Below, one piece after another: positions 1 to 7,469 of a stretch of 32,116 nt of DNA (the stretch's first letter is position 1; each line of letters starts with the position of its first letter). The notes beneath the pieces were generated by a model that was not told the origin of the DNA, made no database searches, and worked only from the letters and a program-made list of their open reading frames with translations. This DNA comes from Flavobacteriaceae bacterium (GTDB lineage Bacteria; Bacteroidota; Bacteroidia; Flavobacteriales; Flavobacteriaceae): contig PXFS01000034.1 of NCBI GenBank assembly GCA_003564185.1, positions 1 to 32,116 on the forward strand. The letters run 5' to 3'. Both the position numbers and the translations under genes were made by a program.

Positions 1-2481
1 CCAAAAACCGCTCAGTATTACGGATTTTCAAGGAGTAAGCAAAGTAAACAGTCTTACCCAAGCTCCATTATGGGGATTATGGCATTGATGCGTCAATTTA
101 ATTATGATGCGCAATGGTATGCTGATGGCAATATTTCTGAAACCGATTTAGCGATTGAAGCTTACTTAGAAAACTTAAGCCTTCCACAAATTATTCATGC
201 CGGCAACTACTTAAATGTGTTGCGTTCGGCAGATGTAGCTGAACTTTTTGAATTCGATTTTATCCCTATTGGTGGAGGTGATGAATACAAGCGAATTGAC
301 GAAATTAAGAAAGTTTTTAGTCAGATTATTTTACCGCTGAATTTTCCAGATGCTTATGATGTGGAAGATCCCTATATGGCGAATTACGTGAGTTTAGCCG
401 AAATGAAAGATTGGCAACATAAGCCGAGAAATCCGAAGTATTTAGCTGAAGCTGGATTGGAAATTTCTTTTACTATGGAAGGTTTGAAAGATCCTTCAAA
501 ATTGATGGAAAACCTGAGAACAGCCATTGAAAAAGGATTACCTAAAGAAGTGGCTTTGCAAGCTTTGACTGAAAATCCAGCCAAAATCTTAGGTATGGAA
601 AACCAGATTGGCGTTTTGAAAAAAGGAGCTTTAGCTAATTTGATTATCACTTCAGGTGAGTTATTTGATAAAGAAACTAAAATCTATGAAAACTGGATTC
701 AAGGGCATAGAAATATCATTAAAGAAGCGCCTTTTTCTGAATTAGAGGGCAAGTATGAACTTGCTTTTGATAAGGAAAAAATTGAAATTGAAATTTCTTC
801 AAAAAAAGGTCAGCTTCAATTGAAAGCTAAAAAAGATAGTCTGAAACTTGGAACAAAAATCGATTATAAAAGAAACTGGTTGACCTTCATGCTCACAGAA
901 ACGGACTCCTCTTCTACTCAAATGAATCGTTTTGCGGCCCTAGTAACTTCAGCTGAAAACGAATTTTCAGGAAAGGTGTTTACGCATGAAGGCGAAATAC
1001 TTCCTTTTTCAGCCAAAAGAGTTTCAGTCGAAGACAAAGATGAAGATTCAGAAGATTCCGAAGAGGAAAAAGATTCAGAAGAAAAAGAAAATACAGAGGA
1101 GGAGTTTCTCTCGCTAATTACCTATCCCAATATGGCTTATGGAATGCCAAGTCCAAACGAAAAATCGGGTGAATACCTAATTACCAATGCTACCGTAATT
1201 ACCAGTAGTGATGCGGGGACTTTAGAAAATCATGATGTTTGGGTGAAAAATGGAAAAATCCACAAAATAGGTCAGAATTTAAAGGCTAAAAAAGCTGAGG
1301 TAATTGATGCTTCAGGTCAATTTTTAACCGCTGGAATCATTGATGAACATTCGCATATTGCGGCGAGTTCGGTAAATGAAGGAGGATCAAATTCTTCAGC
1401 AGAAACTACTATGGAAGACGTGATTAATCCAGATGATATTAGCGTGTATCGTTCGTTGGCGGGAGGAGTGACCACCACGCAATTATTGCATGGTTCGGCC
1501 AACCCCATTGGAGGACGCTCGGCCATTATTAAAATGAAATGGGGGGCTTCGCCAAGGGATATGATTATTGAAGATAGTCCTAAGTTTATCAAATTTGCCT
1601 TAGGTGAAAATGTAAAGCAATCTAATTGGGGTGGAAGAGAGCGTTTTCCACAGACCAGAATGGGAGTTGAACAGGTTTACGTAGATTATTTTTCGCGTGC
1701 CAAAGAATACGAAAAACAAAAAGCTTCAGGCAAGTATAGATACGATGAAGAAATGGAAGTTTTGCTTGAAATTATAAATGAAGAGCGATTTATTTCTTGT
1801 CATTCGTACGTGCAATCTGAAATTAATATGTTGATGAAAGTAGCCGAACAATTCGATTTCAAAGTAAATACTTTTACCCATATTTTAGAGGGGTACAAAG
1901 TAGCTGATAAAATGAAGGAACACGGTGCTGGTGCTTCTACGTTTAGCGATTGGTGGGCGTATAAAAACGAAGTAAAAGATGCCATTCCTTACAATGCCAC
2001 TTTGATGCTGAATCAAGGTTTAACCGTGGCGATTAACTCAGACGATGGTGAAATGATTAGACGCCTTAATCAAGAAGCGGCCAAAAGTTTAAAATACGGT
2101 GAAATAAGCGCAGAAGAAGCTTGGAAGTTTGTGACGATTAATCCTGCAAAATTATTACATATTGATGACCAAGTGGGAAGCATTGAAGAAGGAAAACATG
2201 CTGATTTAGTGCTTTGGAATCAGCACCCTTTAAGCATGTATGCCAAGGCGCAAATGACCATGGTTGAGGGAGTGATTTATTTTTCAGTTGAAAAAGATGC
2301 GAAACAGCGTGAGGAAATTAAAAACGAACGAAATTTACTTATTGCTGAAATGCTGAAAGCTAAAAATAAAGGCATGAAAACCCAACCTGTGGTGAAAAAG
2401 AAAGAACGCCACATGCATTGTGATACCTTAGACGATTTTCTGTTTGAAAACTTTTCTGAAGCTCATTCACACCAATACTAA
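1..2481 (+). CDS. Amidohydrolase family protein (two-module), 5' end outside window
   Basis: The reading frame is open from base 1, so the internal ATG at 70 is not the real start. What is visible is the C-terminal half of one amidohydrolase-like module (to about base 760, with the NPAKILGM and GVLKKGALANLII signature of the barrel end and closing beta-sandwich). A very acidic Glu/Asp/Ser linker follows (about 1027-1105), then a second, complete module. That module has the metal-binding HxH (His codons 1348 and 1354, in DEHSH), further candidate ligands His in CHSYVQ (about 1800) and FTHILEG (about 1879), and Asp in NSDDGEM (about 2040). The family (imidazolonepropionase/dipeptidase-like metallohydrolases) cleaves C-N bonds with one or two metals; the substrate here cannot be told. 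Only 3 bp separate its stop from the next amidohydrolase frame, so the two are probably one operon and may work as a pair in the envelope. Confidence 0.88.
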   Translation, partial: PKTAQYYGFSRSKQSKQSYPSSIMGIMALMRQFNYDAQWYADGNISETDLAIEAYLENLSLPQIIHAGNYLNVLRSADVAELFEFDFIPIGGGDEYKRIDEIKKVFSQIILPLNFPDAYDVEDPYMANYVSLAEMKDWQHKPRNPKYLAEAGLEISFTMEGLKDPSKLMENLRTAIEKGLPKEVALQALTENPAKILGMENQIGVLKKGALANLIITSGELFDKETKIYENWIQGHRNIIKEAPFSELEGKYELAFDKEKIEIEISSKKGQLQLKAKKDSLKLGTKIDYKRNWLTFMLTETDSSSTQMNRFAALVTSAENEFSGKVFTHEGEILPFSAKRVSVEDKDEDSEDSEEEKDSEEKENTEEEFLSLITYPNMAYGMPSPNEKSGEYLITNATVITSSDAGTLENHDVWVKNGKIHKIGQNLKAKKAEVIDASGQFLTAGIIDEHSHIAASSVNEGGSNSSAETTMEDVINPDDISVYRSLAGGVTTTQLLHGSANPIGGRSAIIKMKWGASPRDMIIEDSPKFIKFALGENVKQSNWGGRERFPQTRMGVEQVYVDYFSRAKEYEKQKASGKYRYDEEMEVLLEIINEERFISCHSYVQSEINMLMKVAEQFDFKVNTFTHILEGYKVADKMKEHGAGASTFSDWWAYKNEVKDAIPYNATLMLNQGLTVAINSDDGEMIRRLNQEAAKSLKYGEISAEEAWKFVTINPAKLLHIDDQVGSIEEGKHADLVLWNQHPLSMYAKAQMTMVEGVIYFSVEKDAKQREEIKNERNLLIAEMLKAKNKGMKTQPVVKKKERHMHCDTLDDFLFENFSEAHSHQY

Positions 2482-2490
2482 AATTTGAAA

Positions 2491-3804
2491 ATGATGATGA
2501 AAAATTTATATACAACAATTTTAATTCTCTTAGTTAGTTTCAGTTTCGCTCAGCAGAAACCTTCCACGGCTGGACCTACTTCGTTTATTTTATTAGGGGG
2601 AACTGCGCATGTGGGCAATGGAGAAGTTATTGAAAATTCACTTATTCAAGTAGAAAATGGAGTGATTACTAAAATTACTTCAGCAAACGAAGAGCAAGAA
2701 ACAAGTACCTCAGGACAGGTGTATGATATTCGTGGTCAGCATGTCTATCCTGGAATTATTGCTCCCAATGCCACGATAGGTTTGGTAGAAGTTGATGCCG
2801 TAAGAGCCACCGATGACGTGAATGAAATAGGAAGTTTTTTACCACATATTAGAAGTATTATTGCTTATGATGCTGAAAGTAAAATTGTAGAATCTATGCG
2901 TCCATCGGGAGTGTTGATGGCACAAGTTACTCCAAGAGGAGGAAGGATTACAGGGACTTCTTCCGTGGTCCAGTTGGATGCTTGGAATTGGGAAGATGCA
3001 TTGGTGAAAGAAGATGATGCTATTCACATTAATTGGCCAGACCGATTTGTAAAAAAAGGAGCTTGGTACGATCCAAAAGTTGGGTATGAGCAAAATGAAA
3101 AATACAAAGATCAGGTACAAGAATTAGAAGATTTTTTTGCCCAAGCAAAAGCCTATCAACAATCCGATGAACCAAAGCTGAATTTAGCTTACAAATCTAT
3201 GGGTGAAGTGTTTACAGGTGATAAAGCAGTTTTTGTCAGTGCCGATTCACCTAAGGATATTTTAGATGCTTTAGAATTTAAGCGTCGATTTAATTTATCG
3301 AACTTTGTGATTGTAGGAGGGAGGTACGCCCATCAAGTCGCCGAAGAATTAAAAGCAGCAAACGTAGCGGTTTTAGCTAATCGCGTTCATTCCACTCCAG
3401 AAGCAGATGACGACGATTACGATTTAAGTTACAAACTTCCGAAGTTGCTTCATGAAGCAGGCGTTTTAGTCGCTTTAGAAAATTCAGGACAAATGGAACG
3501 TATGAATTCAAGAAACTTTCCTTTTTATGCTGGTCAGGTAGTGGCCGAGGGTTTAGACAAAGAAGAAGCTTTGCAACTCATCACCTTAAATCCAGCTAAG
3601 ATTTTAGGGATTGATGATCATTACGGTTCATTAGAAGAAGGGAAATCAGCCACTTTATTTGTTAGTGCTGGAGATGCCCTTGATATGCAGGGCAACCGAC
3701 TTAGTTTAGCTTTTATTGACGGAAGAAAAATCAGTTTAGAGTCGCATCATACACAACTTTATAAAAGATATAAGGAGAAGTATGAAGAGGAGAGTGAGGA
3801 GTAA
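2491..3804 (+). CDS. Secreted amidohydrolase-like protein lacking the HxH metal motif
   Basis: 437 aa from the ATG at 2491; an in-frame TTG at 2485 is possible, and the ATG is preferred because it heads a good signal peptide (MMMKNLYTTILILLVSFSFA, then QQ). Composite amidohydrolase features are present: an N-terminal beta-sandwich (LLGGTAHVGNGEVIENSLIQ) and a C-terminal TLNPAKILGIDDHYGSLEEG closing strand. Where catalytic members read PGxIdxHxH, this protein reads PGIIAPNATIGL, so the two N-terminal metal ligands are missing. It directly follows a catalytic-looking amidohydrolase gene. I infer a non-catalytic or divergent partner exported with it. The fold assignment is secure; the role is not. 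Confidence 0.85.
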   Translation: MMMKNLYTTILILLVSFSFAQQKPSTAGPTSFILLGGTAHVGNGEVIENSLIQVENGVITKITSANEEQETSTSGQVYDIRGQHVYPGIIAPNATIGLVEVDAVRATDDVNEIGSFLPHIRSIIAYDAESKIVESMRPSGVLMAQVTPRGGRITGTSSVVQLDAWNWEDALVKEDDAIHINWPDRFVKKGAWYDPKVGYEQNEKYKDQVQELEDFFAQAKAYQQSDEPKLNLAYKSMGEVFTGDKAVFVSADSPKDILDALEFKRRFNLSNFVIVGGRYAHQVAEELKAANVAVLANRVHSTPEADDDDYDLSYKLPKLLHEAGVLVALENSGQMERMNSRNFPFYAGQVVAEGLDKEEALQLITLNPAKILGIDDHYGSLEEGKSATLFVSAGDALDMQGNRLSLAFIDGRKISLESHHTQLYKRYKEKYEEESEE

Positions 3805-3860
3805 AGTATAAAGGTTTTTCAAAGGTCTTTGTAAAACCAAAAACATAGTTTTTTAACGAT

Positions 3861-3922
3861 CAATAGGAACGGGATTTATCCCGTTCATAAATAGGTGGTC
3901 TTTTATTGGCTAAAGCCTATTT
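3861..3922. repeat. Tandem palindromes downstream of the amidohydrolase pair
   Basis: Two nested or adjacent hairpins are seen. GAACGGGAT/ATCCCGTTC (3867-3875 and 3878-3886) is a perfect 9-bp inverted repeat with a 2-nt spacer. AAATAGG/CCTATTT (3889-3895 and 3916-3922) encloses a small GGCT-AA-AGCC hairpin. Neither is followed by a T-tract, so this looks like a dispersed palindromic repeat rather than a classical intrinsic terminator, although it may still end transcripts between the two converging gene blocks. The remaining bases up to 3986 show no gene. Confidence 0.5.
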
Positions 3923-3986
3923 ATAATTTGTTTTTATCCACCATTTGAAGATAAGCAGAATTGGATTTTGTTTAAAAATACTTCAA

Positions 3987-4123
3987 CTTCAACGTTTTGC
4001 AACTACCCGAAGGTGGCGACTTAAAATGCGCAAGTTTTTCGGTTAAACTTTTACTTTTATAAAAATACACAAACCTTTCATTTCAGCACCAAATCTCGCC
4101 ATTTTTGTTATGCGCTGTTGGCA
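3987..4123 (-). repeat. attC-like recombination site A (end of cassette array)
   Basis: This is an imperfect palindromic unit between the last cassette gene and the flanking chromosome. On the plus strand it runs from a TTCAAC box (R' complement) through GTGGCGAC, a conserved AATGCGCAAGTTTTTCGG block and CGCCATTTTT to GTTATGCGC and GTTGGCAATGG. The GTGGCGA/TCGCCAT pairing is kept. The outer left arm (GTTTTGCAACTACCCGAAGG) does not pair with GTTATGCGC, unlike sites B and D. The same odd arm recurs in site E. Confidence 0.65.
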
Positions 4124-4165
4124 ATGGTTTTTTTTCAGAGTAACCACCTACATCTAAAAAGTTAA

Positions 4166-4576
4166 CTAGTCTATAATCAAATATGGATAATTATTTTCAA
4201 ATTCTGATTTCATTTTATCGCTTAAGTAAATGTATTCCATTCTCTCACTTTTGACTGAATCATAAACGATAATAAAATTTTCATTTTTTAGTTTATAAAT
4301 ACTATCACCAATATTAATTTGATTTAGAGTCGACTGTATGGGACTAATTAAAATTTTTTCATTCTGATTTGTTAATAATTCAAAATGTGTTTTCGCTCCT
4401 TTTCTGTTCGGAGACTTTTTGTTTGTGACTATTCCTTTGTATTCTTTAGAAATATTATTTCTAATAAGTTGTTGCCTATTTTTATTTATAATTTTTTTTG
4501 AGAAATAAGAAAGAGTAAAAACTCCGATTATTACAATAAATATTACGAATTTTTTTTTATTTATATTGCTTTTCAA
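4166..4576 (-). CDS. Hypothetical membrane-anchored protein (cassette gene)
   Basis: 136 aa, not recognised. There is one hydrophobic segment near the N-terminus (about residues 10-25, FVIFIVIIGVFTLSYF) after a Lys-rich start, then a soluble Lys/Asn-rich domain, so a single-pass inner-membrane protein with its C-terminus outside is likely. The only plausible start in frame is TTG at 4576; no ATG occurs in the first 40 codons. It is the sole gene of the cassette bounded by sites B and A and has its own intergenic space, as cassette genes usually do. Function unknown. Confidence 0.6.
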   Translation of the reverse strand: MKSNINKKKFVIFIVIIGVFTLSYFSKKIINKNRQQLIRNNISKEYKGIVTNKKSPNRKGAKTHFELLTNQNEKILISPIQSTLNQINIGDSIYKLKNENFIIVYDSVKSERMEYIYLSDKMKSEFENNYPYLIID

Positions 4577-4616
4577 ACCAATTATCAGTATCTATTTAAG
4601 TTAAGATTATTTTTAA

Positions 4617-4769
4617 ATTACCGCTAACGTCTCGCGCATAACATGAGTGGCGACTTAAAATGCGCAAGTTTTTCGGTTAAACTTTAAGTTTCTAAAAATA
4701 CACAAAACTCTCGTCCAGTCTGACCGTGGCAGGTAGGCAGATTTTTGTTATGCGCTTGTTGGGCATAGT
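4617..4769 (-). repeat. attC-like recombination site B
   Basis: The outer arms GCGCATAAC and GTTATGCGC are perfect 9-bp complements, flanked by CGCTAAC on the left and GTTGGGC on the right (R'/R'' boxes with AAC/GTT ends). The block AATGCGCAAGTTTTTCGG lies in the unpaired core. A roughly 27-bp GC-rich imperfect palindrome (about 4714-4740, GACCGTGGCAGGTAGGCAG at its end) sits where site D has the plain CGCCAT arm. On the minus strand it follows the zeta-like/50-aa cassette. Confidence 0.72.
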
Positions 4770-4773
4770 GCTA

Positions 4774-4926
4774 TCACTCAGGTTTTATTTTGACGATTTT
4801 GTCGCCTTTCATTATTACGAGTTCACTTTTTTTCTCTTTTTTAAATTCGATAAGTTTTTCATAAACTTTTTCAAGTCCATTAACAATTTTGTCTTTTAAT
4901 TCTATTTGTTTATCTCTTTTGCTCAT
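4774..4926 (-). CDS. 50-aa charged protein, partner of the zeta-like kinase
   Basis: A short ORF (starts MSKRDKQIEL, ends DKIVKIKPE) beginning 17 nt before the end of the kinase gene in another frame, so the two are probably translationally coupled. It is Lys/Glu-rich and predicted helical over most of its length (KIVNGLEKVYEKLIEFKKEK) and closes 5 bp before attC-like site B. Its size, charge and overlap with a toxin-like kinase suggest an antitoxin or accessory protein. In classical epsilon/zeta operons the antitoxin gene comes first, so the order here is reversed. No family was recognised. Confidence 0.6.
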   Translation of the reverse strand: MSKRDKQIELKDKIVNGLEKVYEKLIEFKKEKKSELVIMKGDKIVKIKPE

Positions 4927-5497
4927 AACTTTTCTTTAATTCGTTATACTTTTTTGCATTTGTAATTACTATATCTTCGTACTCTATTTTTTGAGCTATT
5001 AGTTCGTGCTTACCAAATGAATTATCAAAAATCAGTACTCCGTCAACAATGTCCATATAAATATCGAACAAATTTTTAATACCCTTGGTATAACGCCTTT
5101 CAATCACTTTATTTGGAATATTGTGTCCACCTTCTTTTACTCTTGTTTTTACACGTTCTTTTGCTAATTCAACATTATTTAACCAAAAGAAAAGCAAAGT
5201 CACAGTATATCCGTTTTGTTTGGCGCTTAGAATTTTGTTTTTGTAACTTTTAGTAGATAAGGTCGTTTCAAACCCAAAACTCTCATTTTCATTTAGAAGT
5301 TCTTTAATTCTTTTAAGCATTATTCTTCCAGCTTCAAAAGAAACCTTTTCTGGTTGAAACGGGGAAAGTCCTTTCGCAATTTCGTCTGCGTTCACGAATT
5401 CTTTACACTCAATAATTTCAGGTAAAATAGTGAATGAAGCAGTCGTTTTTCCCGCTCCGTTACATCCTGCTATAATATAAAGATTTTTTTCTTTCAT
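4910..5497 (-). CDS. Zeta-toxin-like P-loop kinase
   Basis: 195 aa starting MKEKNLYIIAGCNGAGKTT. Walker A is at residues 11-19. The NADEIAKGLSPF segment near residue 40 and GFETTLST near 75 match the substrate-binding part of zeta-toxin/COG4185-type kinases. Known members phosphorylate UDP-N-acetylglucosamine or other small substrates and act as growth-inhibiting toxins; the substrate here is not established. The length is typical for the short bacterial form. It is the first gene of a two-gene cassette, with its own likely promoter just upstream and a 50-aa ORF overlapping its 3' end. Confidence 0.8.
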   Translation of the reverse strand: MKEKNLYIIAGCNGAGKTTASFTILPEIIECKEFVNADEIAKGLSPFQPEKVSFEAGRIMLKRIKELLNENESFGFETTLSTKSYKNKILSAKQNGYTVTLLFFWLNNVELAKERVKTRVKEGGHNIPNKVIERRYTKGIKNLFDIYMDIVDGVLIFDNSFGKHELIAQKIEYEDIVITNAKKYNELKKSYEQKR

Positions 5498-5504
5498 ATA
5501 ATGG

Positions 5505-5512
5505 CAAAGTTA
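5505..5512 (-). promoter_or_regulatory. Bacteroidota-type -7 element upstream of the zeta-like gene
   Basis: On the minus strand TAACTTTG fits the Bacteroidota -7 consensus TAnnTTTG exactly and ends 7 nt before the ATG at 5497. Transcripts would therefore be leaderless or nearly so. A clear -33 TTG was not found at ideal spacing, which lowers confidence. It suggests this cassette carries its own promoter. Confidence 0.45.
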
Positions 5513-5555
5513 GTCTTTTTTAAACTAAACTTTTTTAAGGATTTCGTTTTTTTCG

Positions 5556-5706
5556 CATTATGCCAACAGTCCGCGCATAACGAAAGTGGCGACTTAGAAT
5601 GCGTAAGTTTTTTGGTTAAGGTCTAAGTTTCTAAATATACACAAAACTCTCGTCCTGTCTGACCGTGGCAGGTAGGCAGATTTTGTTATGCGCTTGTTGT
5701 GCAAGG
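5556..5706 (-). repeat. attC-like recombination site C
   Basis: GCGCATAAC and GTTATGCGC arms are present, with outer boxes TATGCCAAC (left) and GTTGTGCAAGG (right). The core is AATGCGTAAGTTTTTTGG. It carries the GC-rich imperfect palindrome (about 5653-5679) seen in B, E and F. The stop codon of the lipoprotein gene (5709-5707) abuts the R'' side directly. Confidence 0.7.
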
Positions 5707-6336
5707 TTATTCTAGTCTATTAAGCTTATTATCAATCAATTGATATTCTCGAAACTCTACTGAATCTTTTAGCCAACTGGTTTCTTCGTTAAAGTCCTGA
5801 AACTCTGTCGTTAATTTCATTTCACTAATTTCAGTCACAGTTTCTAAATCTGAAAATTTTCCGCCACCAAAGTCATTCTTAACTCTTTTGTACTTGTTAT
5901 TTTCTGAAACATAAATATGCCATTCAATTCCAAAAATATTTCCTGATTCTGGACTCCAAATCGATTTTATCGCAAAATCAATTTTATCGTCTGCGTTCAG
6001 TCTTCCAGTGATAATATCATCTTTATTAATTCTATAGTATTCCTTATAAGTTTCATCAGATTTATCGCTTACTGTATCACTGAAAAGTTCAATATAAAAG
6101 TTACCATCGTTGTCAAATTCGTATTTACTGACTTGTTCTTTCTGAAATTTATTCAAAATCTCATCAGCAACAATTTTTATCATTTTGTTTCTGTCAGTTT
6201 TATCAGATTTATTTAATCCTGATTTTTGAATAGAAGAGTTGTTTACGTTTTTCTTATCGTTATTATCTTCCGTTTGTATATCACAACTACAAAAAGAAAT
6301 CAATAGTAAAGTTAAAATGGTAGTCTGAATTTTCAT
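5707..6336 (-). CDS. Hypothetical lipoprotein (cassette gene)
   Basis: 209 aa from the ATG at 6336. A longer frame reaching 6393 only translates the attC site and is rejected. The N-terminus MKIQTTILTLLLISFCSC is a lipoprotein signal with Cys at about 16 or 18 as the lipidation site. It is followed by a low-complexity Asp/Asn/Lys linker and a soluble domain with EYYRINKDDIITGRLNADDK and an FGGGKFSD stretch. It should sit on a membrane facing the periplasm or surface. The start codon lies 18 nt from the R' box of site D. No family recognised. Confidence 0.68.
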   Translation of the reverse strand: MKIQTTILTLLLISFCSCDIQTEDNNDKKNVNNSSIQKSGLNKSDKTDRNKMIKIVADEILNKFQKEQVSKYEFDNDGNFYIELFSDTVSDKSDETYKEYYRINKDDIITGRLNADDKIDFAIKSIWSPESGNIFGIEWHIYVSENNKYKRVKNDFGGGKFSDLETVTEISEMKLTTEFQDFNEETSWLKDSVEFREYQLIDNKLNRLE

Positions 6337-6344
6337 TTTATAAT

Positions 6345-6485
6345 GTGCTACAACGTCTCGCGCATAACGAAAGTGGCGACTTAAAATGCGCAAGTTTTTC
6401 GGTTAAACTTTAAGTTTCTAAAAATACGCAAAACTCTCATTTCAGCACAAAACTCGCCATTTTTGTTATGCGCTGTTGCCAGTAG
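6345..6485 (-). repeat. attC-like recombination site D
   Basis: This is the cleanest copy. GCGCATAAC (left) pairs with GTTATGCGC (right), and inside it GTGGCGA pairs with TCGCCAT. Outer boxes are GTGCTACAAC at 6345-6354 and GTTGCCAGTA at 6475-6484. The unpaired core of about 70 nt contains AATGCGCAAGTTTTTCGG. The R'' box matches the reverse complement of the 5' end of its own cassette (TACTGCCAAC, 7262-7271) in 9 of 10 positions. Confidence 0.75.
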
Positions 6486-6494
6486 TACTTTTCG

Positions 6495-6659
6495 CTATGC
6501 TGTTAAATCTTTACTTTTCTTTTCAGCTCGCTTATTTGTTTTCCTTTCTGAAATACGTTTCTTTTTCTTTGCAAAATATTCTTTTAAGGCTAATTCTTCT
6601 TTTTTTGTTAATGAGCCTTGTCCGCCAATAATATCAGTTTCAATTATATTTTTTTTCAT
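6495..6659 (-). CDS. 54-aa basic protein coupled to the GNAT-like gene
   Basis: A small ORF starting MKKNIIETDIIGGQGSLTKK and ending in a strongly basic helix-like tail (KKKKRISERK, then RAEKKSK). Its ATG overlaps the TGA of the upstream gene as ATGA (6659-6656), a coupling arrangement. It ends just before attC-like site D. The size and charge suit a nucleic-acid-binding or regulatory partner of the upstream gene. Function not recognised. Confidence 0.6.
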   Translation of the reverse strand: MKKNIIETDIIGGQGSLTKKEELALKEYFAKKKKRISERKTNKRAEKKSKDLTA

Positions 6660-7193
6660 AAGTCTAAGTTTTTAAAACATCTATTTATTAGTTTGATTGC
6701 TGATTTAGTTTCTATTATCATTACTCGACCACCAAAGTGAAATGCTCCAAGGTTTTTTTCATAATGTTCAATTAAATCAGTTTTCGATAAAAAGGATACA
6801 TTTCCTTCATACCCACGCTGAAAGGAAAGTCGACAATCAAAAGCTACTAGATTCCCTGGAACTCCAGAATACATTTTTGTTTTACCACGATTAAATGGTG
6901 CATTTTCTACCAAATGCATATAAACGTGATCTTGTTTAATTTCAACACACATTAATCCTTGTACTACATTTGAATTTCCAGCAATCGTTAATTTATAAAC
7001 TTCTCTTTCAGGTTGTCTATGTTCGTATTTCCAATTGAAAAGCCAACCATTTTTTTTAGTTATAGCTTTTAAATTGCTTGTTGAAGCTAATGAAACTACA
7101 GTTTGAAAACTGTCACCAGTAACAACATTTTCAATCGAATTTGTTAGTTTATCAACTAAGAAATCAAGTTCATTATTTTCTTTTTTTTTTCAC
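6656..7193 (-). pseudogene. GNAT-like protein with poly-A frameshift at its start
   Basis: The frame is open from about 7189 down to 6656, about 175 codons, but contains no ATG before 6952 and a TGA at 7192-7190. A GTG at 7193 followed by ten A residues would enter this frame if the run had nine A. Read that way, the protein begins MKKKENNELDFLV and includes GWLFNWKYEHRQPEREVYKL, HVYMHLVENAPFNRG, GVPGNLVAFDCRLSFQRGYEG and a YEKNLGAFHFGGRVMIIET tail. This resembles small GNAT-fold acetyltransferase-like proteins (acetyl-CoA loop, then a LIEHYEKNLGA helix). It is a real gene frame. The broken start may be a homopolymer base-call error, slippage or genuine decay. Confidence 0.6.
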
Positions 7194-7261
7194 TCTACTA
7201 AGTTACGAAAATTTGTCTTTTAAAACAATTGTTTAATCTTAGAACTGAATTTTTTTCGTTT

Positions 7262-7456
7262 TACTGCCAACGTTTTGCAGCTACCCGAAGGTGGCAACTT
7301 AAATGCGCAAGTTTTTTGGTTTGCCTGTATTTCGGCTTAGCTCAATGACCTCCGGCAAAGGCAGGTTAAGGTCTAAGTTTCTAAAAATACACAAAACTCT
7401 CGTCCTGTCTGACTGTGGCAGGTAGGCAGGTTTTTGTTATGCGCTGTTGTGCAAGG
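7262..7456 (-). repeat. attC-like recombination site E (enlarged)
   Basis: At 195 bp this is the longest copy. Outer boxes are TACTGCCAAC (7262-7271) and GTTGTGCAAGG (7446-7456). The left arm is GTTTTGCAGCTACCCGAAGG, like site A, and does not complement the right-hand GTTATGCGC. The core carries an extra insert of about 46 bp (about 7321-7366) with TTTGCC/GGCAAA inverted ends, plus the GC-rich imperfect palindrome (about 7404-7430). Confidence 0.65.
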
Positions 7457-7469
7457 TTTTTTATTAAGT

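Noticed and set aside
3867-3886. Intrinsic terminator
   Set aside because: The stem is perfect but no T-tract follows, so I list it as a palindromic repeat that may or may not stop transcription.
6337-6393. Longer start for the lipoprotein gene
   Set aside because: These codons are translated from attC-like site D; the ATG at 6336 heads a proper lipoprotein signal.
6463-6675. Plus-strand 70-aa ORF
   Set aside because: It is antisense to the 54-aa basic ORF, with Phe/Ser-rich translation typical of the complement of a Lys/Glu-rich gene; it also starts inside attC-like site D.
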